The notes: generated by a model not told the origin, from the letters alone. DNA of 64,000 nucleotides from Polyodon spathula (GCF_017654505.1 NC_054535.1:83887603-83951602), one strand, 5' to 3'; counted from the first letter of the stretch, positions 49,166 through 59,360 are shown. A program made the numbers and translations.

Positions 49166-49443
49166 TGGATGTAACACCACAAGTTGGGCATAATTTAAAA
49201 TGTTGTGCATTTCTGTCAAAATAAAATAGATTTCAGAGTGGCAATTAGATTGCTTCAATCTTTTCTTAGTCTGTATTTTACATTTCGCAATTTGAGCAAA
49301 ATAATTTACTCAAACACCGAAAAAAAAAACATTTCAGGTAAGTAAAGCCGAAAAAGGTTGGTTTAAACCAGTACGCAATTTTAGTGCCAATAAATGTTTA
49401 CCATAAAAAAAAAGTAATTACAAGTCTTTAGTGACTATATACG

Positions 49444-49446
<3 letters not shown>
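49166..49446. other. Unassigned sequence
   Basis: No gene is seen. The words CATTTCGCAATTTGAGCAAAA here and CATTTCGCGATTTAAACATG near 47112 are alike, hinting at remnants of one interrupted repeat on either side of the LINE. Confidence 0.3.

Positions 49447-49533
<87 letters not shown>
49447..49533. repeat. (TA)n(CA)n microsatellite
   Basis: About 35 TA units pass into about nine CA units. Confidence 0.95.
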
Positions 49534-50216
49534 CAAGCATCAAAAGAACGTTACCACAGTTATAACACAAAGTTAGATAAATGATGGACATTGACGAAAT
49601 GTTTTTGGTTTCTTTTTAATCACTCGATCATTCATCCTTGACCATGACACGCTTGAGTGACTATGACTGAAGCATATGCACTTAATCACCTAATTAGTGA
49701 GACAGTTGATTGGACATTGGATATTGAGTGATCTGAGCTGTTGAATTGCAAGCTTGAATAGAAAAAAAGAAAATCACAGAAAAAAAAACAAAACAATATA
49801 GCACGTCTGTCAAGTGAACAGCACCTTCGTGCAATCAGCATGCGGAGGCTGGACTAGGGCAGTGTACTGTGGCTCGCCATCTTGGGTACTCACAGCCAGC
49901 AAATTCAAACCTGACGACATGGTCTAACCAGACACCATGCTTTAAACAACTTGTGTTGTTGTGTGCTTATCTGGTTCAGTCTGACTGATGCAGCCATTTA
50001 GCCCTTTCGAATTAGCTCCAAAGGGCTTTATTTAGATGTTTGCTTGTCTTTTATCCCCATTCAGTGACACGTTCAGGAAATGTAAATTAGGTGTGAAGAG
50101 TAACAGGGGAACACAATGGTTTATTTGCTTAAGTAAATAACCTGTGTTCATATGGTTATATTTTCATTACATTTGAATTTTTTCATTAGGGTTCAATACT
50201 TTTGCATCACTCTAAA
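49533..50216 (+). mobile_element. Tc1/mariner-like remnant with HTH
   Basis: At about 49842-49901 the plus strand reads AEAGLGQCTVARHLGYSQPA, a clear helix-turn-helix of the type that opens Tc1/mariner transposases. A few residues before it, in another frame, is LSSEQHLRAI. Possible ends are GCATCAAAAGAACGTT near 49538 and AATACTTTTGCATCACTC near 50195, loosely inverted. No catalytic motif is present. The copy is about 680 bp, so the catalytic domain has been deleted. Confidence 0.5.
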
Positions 50217-50378
50217 AGGTGTTCAGTTTTTTATTTATTTATTTATTTTTTAAAATGTAGGGTGTTTATCAACTTGTACACTATACTAAACAACTAACCA
50301 CTTTTTATCAAAAGATTACCCTAAAATTGTATTATATACCATTTAGTTACTGTGTCTCTACCACAACCCACAACCTCA

Positions 50379-50435
<57 letters not shown>

Positions 50436-50757
50436 AGCTCAAAGAAGAGCCAGCTGCCCTATTCTCTTGTCTGTCTTTGTCGCTAAGTTGCAATAGTGAC
50501 GAAATATCCATTTTAAATTTCACTGGTTCCATTATGTAAACTACCTACCTCAAATACAGTGAAAGGGTCTTGTAATTGAGTTATTTCGTTGGTTAGAAAA
50601 TGTGCCAAGGTGTGTGTTATAAAATTAACACATGGCAAGGTACTGCAAGCACTGTGGTCTGGATTCATAAACTCTCAAGCAGGTTACTGTGCCAGCTATT
50701 GTGTTTTACTGGTACATTTCTTTTCTTTCTAATTAATTAGGACTTTTTATTGTGCCC
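50217..50757. other. Unassigned sequence with (TA)n
   Basis: A (TA)n array of about 24 units lies at 50382-50431. No gene is recognised between the Tc1 remnant and the solo LTR. Confidence 0.45.
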
Positions 50758-51375
50758 TGTAACAGGATGGCGTGTGTGGTGACGTCAGACCCGAAAGAAA
50801 CATTCAGTACTGCCAGGTGAAATGTGAATTGTGCTGTTGCGCAGTTTAATCAATAAACAGAAAATAAAAGGTTGAACAAACGAAAAAAAACTTTGTAAAA
50901 TAAATGGCACAGTAGACAAAACGAACAAACAAATAAAACGTACTAACACCAAACAGACAGACAAACGAGTGGACGAACAGACAAACACTGTGAGTTTAAA
51001 TCAATTATTTACTTTAGGTTTTACATTCTCCTTCTCCGCACCTGTTCTCCACTCACCGAACACACAACCCAGAGCGAGTGAAAACATGCTGCTTTTATGC
51101 AGCTGTACCTAGACTTGATTGCTAATCAATAATTCAATTGGAGTCTCTGTACAACTGCACGTAAATTAATAAAGTGCAATTCCCTGTGCTCACATATTAT
51201 TACATTTTACTTGCATGTGAAATGCTGTGCAATCCTCGTGCCTAAATACAAATATACATTTGAAACACTCGTGTTACACAGACCCGTTTATATCCTGTGT
51301 ACCAATGACTATACACCAACATTAACACATAACATACAACACAAAATACACACAGGGGTGGGGCACTTTGCCACA
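50758..51375 (-). mobile_element. Solo LTR, 618 bp, minus orientation
   Basis: Read on the minus strand it starts TGTGGCAAAGTGCCCCACCC and ends CGCCATCCTGTTACA. Flanking pentamers on the plus strand are TGCCC (50753-50757) and TGTCC (51376-51380), matching at four of five positions. A TATA-like GCATAAAAGC (about 51092-51101 on the complement) and a polyA-like TTTATTGATTAAAC (near 50850) are in order. Its terminal CTGTTACA resembles that of the LTR at 27035, but the bodies differ. No partner LTR or internal region is present. Confidence 0.75.
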
Positions 51376-52983
51376 TGTCCTCATTAGCATAGTCTGATGC
51401 TGATTCATAAAAGGTGCAAGGTGCAAACTTTAAAAAAAAAGTGGCTTCTCTCTATTTTCTGGTAAAATGGTTTGAATAAATCTAAATCAGTTTCTAAATC
51501 GCTACCGAGGGATTAAACAATCAACCCGTGGAGATCATTTCCTCTTTTCCATCAAACCTGTGAGGGCAACCGATGCGACCTCGCTGGTTGGTGGTCATCT
51601 TCTCTTTCAGAGAACCAGGTGAATGCTAATAGAAAGGCTGTCTTCATAGAGAGATATTTCAACTCCATGGAATGTATAGGCTCAAACAGGGCCTTAGTGA
51701 ATGCCTCCAGTACCACATCTAGACTCTATTTGGGGAGGACATCTGTTTTAAAAGGACGTAACCACCAAGCACCCTTCAGAAAATGGGTCTCTAGTATATG
51801 AGCGTCCGAGATACTGAGTCAATGAGCATCCAAGTGGAGGCTACCTGGGGCGGCATTGGAACTACCTCTGAGATCGCTCCTGTGTTGGAATCCCACGTCC
51901 AGCTCCTTCTCGTCTTTGTGGGTAAGTGTTATTGACATGCTGTGGCGCTGAAGCACCAAGGCACGGAGTGTCTAAGCACAGAGGGTGCCAAAGCACAGAG
52001 GCACCGAGAGGCGCCTAGCCTTAACCGCATGTAGTCAACACAACCAGGGGTTGCATAGCATACACCTGGGTGGATACACAGGCTGGAGTGGCTTTGTTAA
52101 GCAATCAGAAGATCAGTACAGGGTGCAGCACGGTGATAACCTGGTTATGGACCGCGTGCAGTCACACAATGGGGCAGCATGAAGTTTATACCGCAGTGGA
52201 GCACAGGCTCAAGGGGCTCCGTCATGTTAGACAGGAAGAAAAAGTGTACTGCTTTTTTTTTTTTTTAACTGCAAAGGCAGTAATAGGAAAAAAAATACAG
52301 GCTCACACACAGCAATTCAACTGTGGGAAAAAGAAAAAACTCCATGCCAGGCGAGTGAGCTGTAAAATTGAATTATTATTGTTATTACCAAGCACGCTGA
52401 GTAGGCAGATTAAACAAGCTGGCGAATTCAACTCAACAGTGGGAAGCAGCAGAGCTGGGTCCAGATGGAAGAATTACGCTTCTATTTTATTTACACACAA
52501 CAACAAAGATGCACACAACAACAAAGAGCACCGAGAGGGCGGGCCGAGACAATCCAGTGGAGTCAATTCCACAGTGGGGCGCGGCAGCACGTCTCTTTTC
52601 CTTTCCCCCCTTTTTTTATTTATTTTTTTTAGCTGCAATAGCAGATGAAAAAAGCACAAAACAGCAAGCGCTGTAAGGTTAGAAAGCAGACTACAATCGC
52701 AAAGCGATGTAGGCTGTTGAAGAGAAAAAAGAGTAACCTCAGAAAAATGTAGTTTTAGAAAAAAAGAGCGTTTTTTTGTGCTAATAATTTTGCTGTTTAG
52801 GGGTTACCCCAGAGTGGTTAAACAGTACGTATAACTCTGATGCTCTGGCCCTTGGGGCTTGTGTGACTGAGTTATCAGGTCCCTAAATTTTTTATTTTTT
52901 ATTGGGGTAATAGGATGCCAAGGTAACATTTGTTACATGTACTAAAAAAATAATAAAATGTTTTTTAAAAAGACCAAATTCCC

Positions 52984-53057
<74 letters not shown>
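51376..53057. repeat. Repeat-rich, GC-richer block of unknown origin
   Basis: From about 51500 the base composition shifts and sequence looks like the inside of a mobile element. Words such as GGCACCGAGAGGCGC and AAGCACAGAGGGTGCCAAAGC cycle in 51946-52016. A block containing CAATTCAACTGTGGGAAAAA near 52312 recurs in diverged form near 52428 and 52550, spacing about 120. Frames of 60-190 codons here have no motif I recognise. A long T-run (52252-52267) and the closing (TA)n (52985-53056) frame it. Confidence 0.5.
51744..51883 (+). repeat. Direct repeat DR-X, copy 1
   Basis: The 140-bp unit starts TGTTTTAAAAGGACGTAACC and ends GAGATCGCTCCTGT. It is nearly the same as 53058-53188 apart from an 8-base and a 1-base gap and a few changes. 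The pair is about 1.31 kb apart in the same orientation. Confidence 0.85.
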
Positions 53058-53060
<3 letters not shown>

Positions 53061-53185
53061 TTTAAAAGGACGTAACCACCAAGCACCCTTCAGAAAATGG
53101 GTCTCTAGTATATGAGCGTCCGAGATAATGAGCATCCAAGTGGAGGCTACCTGGGGCTGCATTGGAACTGCTCTGAGATCGCTCC

Positions 53186-53188
<3 letters not shown>
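53058..53188 (+). repeat. Direct repeat DR-X, copy 2
   Basis: The 131-bp second copy is cut off sharply by (TA)n on the left and (TG)n on the right. Sequence that flanks copy 1 outside the shared unit is absent on both sides. Confidence 0.85.

Positions 53189-53268
<80 letters not shown>
53188..53268. repeat. Mirror (TG)n-(CA)n microsatellite
   Basis: About 25 TG units are joined through GTATAC to about 15 CA units, giving a self-complementary tract able to form a hairpin or cruciform. Confidence 0.9.
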
Positions 53269-53274
<6 letters not shown>

Positions 53275-54216
53275 AGTGAAAAGTTTACATACGACAGTGG
53301 AAATTTATAATTTCTAGAAATTTCTCAAAAACAAACAATTTCAGGAAAGATCTTTTGTAGCAAAAGTTTTGCTTTTGTAGATGAGAAAACAAGTTACAAG
53401 AAATAGATGTTTACAATTATTTATTCCAGCAATTCTTTTGCAAAACTCAAAAAATGCTCATTCAAAAGTATTTATACCCTTTGATGCTATGATAGTATTG
53501 TCTAGAAGGTGCTAGAAATTTCAATATCATAATACCGAACCTAATTCTTGAAAAGTCTAGAAAATGCTGGATTAAAAGTGAACATTCTTAGAGAGTAGAA
53601 AAGGGTTAGGCATAGGATGATTGCTGTCATTACCAATAAGTCAACATGGGAAAAAGTAAAGACCTATCTAAAGACGTTAGGCAGAAAATAATTTATAGTC
53701 ATAAAGCTGTAGGATACAAAAAGATTTCCAAGCATTTGAGTATCCCAATTTCAACTATTATTTCTATTATCAAGAAGTACAATAATCTTGGTACTGTTAC
53801 AACGCTCCCTTGGTCTGGAAGAAAGAAGGCTCTTTCACCAAGAACAAGTAGAAGAATTGTGAGGAAGGTTAATAACAATCTGAGATTGGCTGCCAAAGAT
53901 ATTCAAAGTGAACTGGCTGCAAGTGGGACTGGGGTTTCCATTTCAACCACAGGTTGAGTATTGCATGGTGAAGGTCTCAATGGTCACAGACCAAGGACAA
54001 AAACACTTGTAGGAAAACATCACAAGGACAATCGATTAGTTTGCAAAATGGCATTTGAATGATGGATATGAGTTCTGGTCAAAGGTTTTGTGGAGTGATG
54101 AAACAAAAATCGAGCTATTTAGTTAGGCTGGTAGTCATTACATTTGGAGAAAGTCTTGTGAGGCGTACAAAGAAAAGAACACCATACCTACTGTCAAGCA
54201 TAGAAGTGGTAATATA
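53268..54216 (+). mobile_element. Passport/Sleeping Beauty-like Tc1 element, 5' half
   Basis: The left end CAGTTTTAGTGAAAAGTTTACATAC resembles the CAGTTGAAG..AAGTTTACATAC ends of the Sleeping Beauty branch; its flanking TA has been lost to the adjoining CA array. The transposase starts at 53646. At 54216 the element stops abruptly where Tc1-D begins, at an internal TA. Its missing right half is not found beyond Tc1-D, so a deletion removed it. Confidence 0.8.
53646..54216 (+). pseudogene. Passport-like Tc1 transposase, 3'-truncated
   Basis: The ATG at 53646 opens MGKSKDLSKDVRQKI, typical of this branch. The first 103 codons hold the paired-type HTH (KKISKHLSIPISTIISIIKK), a SGRKKALSPR link and the start of the second HTH. 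After a stop at about 53955 the homology continues with further stops: [21 protein letters not shown] carries the first catalytic Asp near 54100, followed by HYIWRKS and NTIPTVKH. The second Asp and the Glu are absent because the sequence is interrupted by Tc1-D at 54217. The gene is dead through both stops and truncation. Confidence 0.82.
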
Positions 54217-54445
54217 GAGTGCCTATAGTAAGTATTCATCCCCCTTGGACGTTTTCATAGTTTGTTGTGTTACAACCTGAAATTTTGATGCATTTAAATG
54301 GGATATTTTTTCCTTTGATTTACACAACCTACTCAACACTTTGAAGAGGCAATATATGTTTTATTCTGAAACAACAGTTCATGAAAAATAAAAAAACTGA
54401 AATTTCTTGGTTAGATAAGTATTCACCCCCCTGAGTCAATACTTG

Positions 54446-55034
54446 GTAGAACCACCTTTGGCAGCCATTACAGCTGTGATTCTTTTGGGTTAAGGCTCTA
54501 CCAGGTTTGCACATCTGGATTGTGCAATATTTGCCCGTTCTTCTTGGCAAAATTGTTGAAGCTCTGTCAAGTTGGATAGGAATCGTTGGTGGACAGCAAT
54601 CTTCAAGTCTTGCCACAGATTATCAATCGGATTCAAGTTCGGGCTTTGACTGGGCCACTCTAGGACATTCACTCTCTTGTTGTTAAGCCACTCCAGTATC
54701 GCTTTGACTGTGTGCTTGGGGTCATTGTCCTGCTGAAAGGTGAATTTCCATCCCAGTCTTTGGTCTTTTGCAGATTGAGGCAGGTTTTCCTCAAGGATTT
54801 CCCTGTATTTAACTCCATCCATTTTCCCCTCTACCCTGACAAGCTTTCCAGTCCCTGCCGATGAAAGCATCCCCATATAATGATGCTGCAACCACCATGC
54901 TTCACAGTAGGGATGGTGTTACCTGGGTGATGTGCTGTGCTGGGATTGCGCCAGACATAACGTTTTGCATTTAGGCCAAATAGTTAAATGTTTGTTTCAT
55001 CGGACCACAGAATATTTTGCCACATCTTTTCAGA
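54446..55034 (-). pseudogene. Tc1-D transposase, catalytic half
   Basis: This is the C-terminal half of the gene, read toward decreasing coordinates. Near 54990 the first-Asp region is degraded: a stop lies where the FGLNAKR stretch begins. The open frame 54891-54490 holds [20 protein letters not shown], the second Asp in QQDNDPKHT, and SPNLNPIDNLW. In that last motif the catalytic Glu is Asp. A frameshift near 54880 separates it from the upstream HGG..GC block. The end, after AKGGSTKY-like sequence near 54446, meets the left arm. The Glu-to-Asp change alone could impair catalysis. Confidence 0.85.
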
Positions 55035-55039
55035 GTCTC
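55035..55039. repeat. 5-bp target duplication, left copy
   Basis: GTCTC precedes the TGTGACAG start of the retrotransposon; the same five bases follow its end at 58935-58939. Confidence 0.9.
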
Positions 55040-55266
55040 TGTGACAGCGAGAGAAAGGATCCGAACTTTAAATCTCCCTCCCAATCAGAAAGGGCATTCT
55101 GTAAGGTTGGTGGTATGTTTCCTCCTAGATAGACCACTTTGACTGTAAGCGGAAACTGGAAGGTGACCATATTAGGGGGAGCGTCTAGTTGCACGTACCT
55201 GAAAGGACTTTATTCCAAGCAGCTGCAGGGCAGCCCTGCAGTGGAGAAACCATGGAGATGGGCTGC
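55040..55266 (+). repeat. 5' LTR, truncated to 227 bp
   Basis: It matches the first 228 bases or so of the 3' LTR with scattered differences (AGGGCATTCTGTAAGGTTGG and GGTGACCATATTAGGGGGAG are shared exactly). After GGGCTGC the two part company: here gag begins at once. The 3' two-thirds of the LTR, the primer-binding site and the gag start are therefore missing. Confidence 0.88.
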
Positions 55267-56086
55267 GGTGGCTGTACCAGCAGTGACTCCTCCAAAACCA
55301 AATGTGGTGAAGATGTCACTGGAGCATGATCCCGAGGCTTACCTGACATCCTTCGAGTGGCAGGAGACAGCAGTCTTATGGCCTCTAGAGTGGTGGGCTA
55401 CCCAGCTGGGACCCAATTTGATCAGGGAAGCCCAGGCAGCCTACCATGCTTTAACCCAGGAACAGGCCTTGGATTATGACCTGGTGAAGAAAGCCATACT
55501 CCAGCGACTATATATCACGGAGGAGACACACCGCTGCCGGTTCTGAGAGTAACAATGCCCTGAAGGAGTCCGACCCAGGGTGATGGCCCAGCAGTTGGTG
55601 GACCAGGTGACCCGGTGGCTCTGCCCTGGTGAACGCATGGCTGAAGAGGTGGCTGACATTGTCACCATCGAGTAATTCGTACGATTGCTGGGGCCAGAAG
55701 CCAGTAATTGGGTCAGTCGTCACTGACCCACCACGCTGGACACAGTGGTCAGACTGGCTGAGGGGTACGAAGACTCCATGCCCACACTGCTGCCCACCCA
55801 GAAAAATACAACACCGGTGCCTGCCTTCAACAGACCCTGTATGGCGGGCCCAGGATCAAGGCCCCCTCAACTATGCGCACCCGTCAACTCTGGATCAGCA
55901 CCCTCTCGGTCCCCGATGGGCGGCCTCGCTCCGCAGCAATGGAGACCGAAGTTGACCCCCAGCTTGGGTAGAGTAGGGGCCCCCTCCCCGCTGTCAGGTC
56001 AGCAGTGGGACAATCAAGCTCCATGTGCGCCCTCTACCTTGGAGTGTTACCGGTGTCATGGAGTCGGCCACCTTGCCCGAAATTGA
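55267..56086 (+). pseudogene. gag with SCAN-like capsid and zinc knuckle
   Basis: Gag forms the particle that packages element RNA. The first block (to 55546) reads HDPEAYLTSFEWQETA and later YDLVKKAILQRLYITEET, the front half of a SCAN-like capsid domain. The second half continues in shifted frames: GERMAEEVADIVTIE, stop, FVRLLGPEASNWVSRH, stop, RLAEGYEDSMP (about 55625-55775), which mirrors the SCAN order LVLEQFL..LP..L..WVR. A Pro-rich linker follows, then the knuckle CYRCHGVGHLARN at about 56045-56083, where the last Cys codon is a TGA stop. At least one frameshift and three stops are present. The open frame starts inside the LTR, an artefact of the deletion. Confidence 0.82.
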
Positions 56087-56189
56087 CCCTCAGCAATGGA
56101 GTGTGGTGCAGCCTCTCATTGCTTTTCATCAGTGACCAGTAAGTCCAAGGGTAATGATTGGGAGGAACTTGTATTATTAATGTGCGGGT

Positions 56190-56450
56190 TAGTGATGTGA
56201 GTACCCACGCATTAGTGGACTCCAGGTGCGGGCAGACCTTAATCTGAGAAACTCTCTTGGAAGGGGTACCTTGGTGGTCACATGGGTTAGTGGTCATCTT
56301 CTGTATCCATGGAGATAACAAGGACTAACCCATCACTAAATTAGATGTGATGATTGGTAGTCACACCAGCCACATAATCGTGGCTGTGGCAAAAAGGTTG
56401 CCCTACCCAGTTATTTTAGGCCGAGACTGGCCAGATTTTGATATAATTTT
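56190..56450 (+). pseudogene. Retrotransposon protease remnant
   Basis: The active-site region near 56208 reads ALVDSRCGQTLI where family members have D-S/T-G, so the Gly after Ser is Arg. The flap and C-terminal part near 56388-56445 read AVAKRLPYPVILGRDWPDF, the strongly conserved end of this protease type. A frameshift and a stop lie between. The intact enzyme would cut Gag-Pol. The change in D-S-G plus the breaks make it inactive. From 56451 to about 56950 the sequence is a poorly conserved linker with frames that show no clear motif. Confidence 0.68.
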
Positions 56451-56959
56451 AAAAAAAAGGTAACGCCAGTCTCTGGTAAGACCATAGGAGCAGCAAGGGA
56501 AGCTATTGGAAGTATATTTCCTCTACATGCTGATCTGTTCCCCTCCCGGTTCCACCCAAAAAACTAAATGAGAGAGAAGGGTGGAAAGACGGGAGGGTGC
56601 ATTAATGAAACAAGGTTGGGGTTTGGTGGGAGACTCCTCCGTGTCTGACAAATACCGGGGAAAGGGGATTGGGATCCAGTGTGACCAACCAGGCTTGGTT
56701 ACTGAGATTCCTAGTGCTGAGGCTACAATTGCCCCACTCGATATCCCGAAAGTCTGGGATCGAGATATTGATTTAGCGTATGAACAAAAATGACCCTATG
56801 CTGGCTAAGATCTGGGAGCAGGTTCAGTCTATCGAGGGGAAGGAAGTAGACGGCAATCTTCCGCTCACATACCCTCATCACATTGTACTCAGGCATTTAC
56901 TGTATAAAATATCCCTAGCACAGGGCAGACTGTAACACAATTACTCGTTCCTCAGTCTT

Positions 56960-58016
56960 TCGACATGAGATCATGAAGTTGATTCATGATGTCCCTTGTT
57001 CGGGCCATCTAGGTAGCAAAAAGACTCAGGAATGAATATTGGCTCGATTTTACTGGGCGGGAGTGTACAGCAAGGTAAAGTAATATGTGGCGACCTGTAC
57101 AGAGTGCCAACAAGTAGTGCCGGGGCGGGTTCGCCCGGCCCCATTGGTTCCACTGCCCCTGATTAATATCCTCTTTGAATGCACTGCAATGGATATAGTG
57201 GGCCCATTGAGCCAGCCTGACTCTGGATATACGCATATTTTAGTAGTGGTGGACTACGCAACTAGATATCCGGAGGCAGTACCATTGAGGTCCACTAGTG
57301 CATTAGCAATTGCAAAAGAATTAGTACAGATCATAGCGAGAATAGGGATCCCCAAAGACATTCTGACTGATCTCAAAACTAATTTCATGTTACAATGTTT
57401 AAAGGAACTGTATAAATTGTTACAAATGCGGTCCATTCCGACCTTCGTTTATAACCCGCAATCGGATGGTTTGATGGAACTTTTTAACCAGATATTAAAA
57501 CAGATGCTGAGACAGTTTGTCAACCAAGATTACAGACATTGGGCTAAACTCCTTCCCTACCTGATGTTTACAGTGAGAGAGGTGCCTCAGAGCTTGACTG
57601 GGTTCTCTCCCTTTAAGCTGCTATATGGGAGACAACCATGAGGTGTCCTCGATCTTGTAAAAGAGGGATGGGAAGAGCAAAATAAAGATTGAGAAAATGT
57701 AGTGAAATATGTAATTATGTTGAGAGACCGCCTGCAATTGGTTGGTCATTTGGCACATGAGAACTTAAAACAGGCTCTGCATAGCCAAGAGCAGCAGTAC
57801 AATAAACAAGCACGAATTCTGACTTTTCGGACATGAGATAAAGTACTGTTGCTACTTCCCACGTCAGAATCTAAACTGTATGCTAAGTGGCAGGGACCAT
57901 ATGAAGTGATGCAGGCAATTGGTAAAGTAAACTACGAAATTAGACAACCTGATCACTGCAACAAATCTGAAATTTATCATATCAATTTATTAAAACCCTA
58001 CAATGAATTATTTATA
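56960..58016 (+). pseudogene. Integrase with GPY/F module, broken
   Basis: Integrase inserts the cDNA copy into the host genome. The N-terminal HHCC zinc domain is visible: LIHDVPCSGHLG near 56980 and CTECQ near 57093, with two stops between. The catalytic core (frame 57087-57641) holds the first Asp in AMDIVGPL near 57191, the second in ILTDLKTNF at 57369-57371 and the Glu at 57477-57479 in SDGLMELFN, a D-D35-E spacing. All three residues are kept. The core ends TGFSPFKLLYGRQP and a stop. The C-terminal part resumes about 57700-58016 with KWQGPYEVMQAIGKVNYEI, the GPY/F module, then EIYHINLLKPY. Stops in the zinc domain and after the core disable it. Confidence 0.87.
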
Positions 58017-58250
58017 TGACCCAATTATTTATATGAGCAAGAAAATGGCTCCACAGATCAACTACCCCGTCATTGAGAAGGAGTGTTTGGCCATTAAATG
58101 GGCCACTCACACCCTTTGCTATTACTTATCTGGCGCTGCAACCCTTCCACTATACTGTGAAACATTGTGTGGGTAAGGAGCATCAAAATGCAGATTTTTT
58201 TTCAAGGGAGGGGGGACCTTTGGGGAACTTAGAGTTCCTTCTGCATCATT
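58017..58250 (+). pseudogene. RNase H C-terminal remnant, reverse transcriptase deleted
   Basis: Directly after the integrase tail the sequence reads NYPVIEKECLAIKWATHTLCYYLSGA (about 58059-58138) and then FHYTVKHCVGKEHQNADFFSR (about 58150-58206). These are the middle and end of a gypsy RNase H. The reverse transcriptase that should lie between integrase and RNase H in this element type is missing, as is part of RNase H between the two blocks. The position after integrase is what identifies the Gmr1-like order. Confidence 0.8.
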
Positions 58251-58265
58251 CTGAGGAGTGAGATA
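58250..58265 (+). promoter_or_regulatory. Purine-rich tract before the 3' LTR
   Basis: CTGAGGAGTGAGATA directly precedes the LTR start and is mostly purine, as expected of the plus-strand primer. A second, longer purine run (GGGAGGGGGGACC) lies about 55 bases upstream. Confidence 0.5.
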
Positions 58266-58934
58266 TGCGACAGAGAGAGAAACGATCCGAATTTGAAATG
58301 TCCCTCCCGATCAAAAAGGGCATTCTGTAAGGTTGGTGGTATGCTTCCTCCTAGATGGACTGCTTTGACGGTAAGTGGAAACCGGAAGGTGACCATATTA
58401 GGGGGAGCGTATAGTTGCATGTACCTGAAAGGACTCTATTTCAAGCAGCTACGGGGCAGCCCTGCAGTGGAGAAACGATGGCGATGGGCTGCTTGCAGGG
58501 AGGAGTTTCTGGGAACAAAGGGGAAGCAGCTATATCAGTACTGCCCCTTGCGCTGATTTGAGATCCGGAGTGAATGAACGTGTATAATTGTCTGTCTCGT
58601 GTTTTTGTGTCTTTTCTAGAGGAGGAGTGAGAATTGAGAGCTGCAGCCACAAAGCCAGCACAAACCCTGGAGCACGTCCCTCACAGCACAACACAGCACA
58701 GCACAGCACTAAACACGCACCACAATCCCTGGACGAAAGGAGCACAGAACGATTGTGGTTAAGGAGTGCTTTATTATTTTATCAAGACTGAAACCTGCCA
58801 TGTTTCTCCCTGATACCATAGTTGGTAGAGGGGAGGACTGTTTATATTTTTGTGGTTTTTTAAATAAACACAGATATTTTTGGGAGACTCATGTGCATTG
58901 GATTTATTACCGCACCACTCACAACCTGTTCACA
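58266..58934 (+). repeat. 3' LTR, complete, 669 bp
   Basis: It starts TGCGACAGAGAGAG and ends AACCTGTTCACA. The first third matches the 5' LTR. AATAAA at about 58863-58868, followed by a T/G-rich stretch, is the likely polyadenylation signal. The purine-rich GGAGGAGTGAGAATTGAG block and GCACAGCACAGCAC repeats near 58690 occupy the middle. Divergence from the 5' remnant over the shared third is visible by eye and would date the insertion. Confidence 0.88.
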
Positions 58935-58939
58935 GTCTC
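58935..58939. repeat. 5-bp target duplication, right copy
   Basis: GTCTC, identical to 55035-55039. Removing the retrotransposon and one copy restores a normal Tc1 reading across the junction. Confidence 0.9.
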
Positions 58940-59360
58940 CCACATGCCTTTTTGCAAATTCCGAGTGGGATTTTACATGGGCTTTTTTCATGAAATGGCT
59001 TTCTTCTTGCCACTCTTCAATACGGGCCAGATTTGTGGAGTACCTGAGCTATTGTTGACACATGGACAGCTTTTCCCATCTCAGCATTGGAACACTGTAG
59101 GCCTTTCAGAGTTGTCACTGGCCTCTTGGTGGCTTCTTGGACCAATGCCTTTCTTACCCGGCTGCTCAATTTGGGAGGACGCCTGCTCTAAGCAGATTCT
59201 GGGTGGTGCTGTATACCTTCCACTTCTTAATAATCAAATTGACTGTGCTCCAAGGGATATTCAATGCCTTTGAAATCTTTTTATACCCCTTCCCAGATCT
59301 GTGCCTTTCCACAACTTTATCCTGGAGTTGTTTTGAAAGCTCCTTGGTAGTATCTTTGCT
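58940..59360 (-). pseudogene. Tc1-D transposase, DNA-binding half
   Basis: This is the N-terminal half on the far side of the retrotransposon. The minus strand near 59360 starts TKELSKQLQDKVVERHRSG, followed by a first HTH (YKKISKALNIPWSTVNLIIK). Beyond that, frameshifts and stops accumulate through the second HTH (near 59150-59040). It ends at AKRHVGD-like sequence (GCAAAAAGGCATGTGGGAGAC on the complement) directly at the target duplication. Joined across the retrotransposon the two halves are collinear with Tc1-A, which proves the order of insertion. Confidence 0.8.

Larger units (their letters stand above)
55040..58934 (+). mobile_element. Gmr1-like Ty3/gypsy LTR retrotransposon, deleted
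   Basis: The 3895-bp copy has TG..CA ends and a perfect GTCTC duplication. The order on the plus strand is: truncated 5' LTR, SCAN-like gag, CCHC knuckle, protease, integrase with GPY/F tail, RNase H C-terminus, purine-rich tract, 3' LTR. Most Ty3/gypsy elements have reverse transcriptase and RNase H before integrase. Integrase first is the hallmark of the Gmr1-like group, whose gag is related to the vertebrate SCAN domain. Two large deletions are evident: from within the 5' LTR into gag, and nearly all of reverse transcriptase. Many stops and frameshifts make it inactive. Confidence 0.88.

Noticed and set aside
52070..52648. 192-codon plus-strand frame
   Set aside because: It runs through a poly-T tract (Phe run) and diverged repeats, and shows no domain; likely non-coding interior of a repeat.
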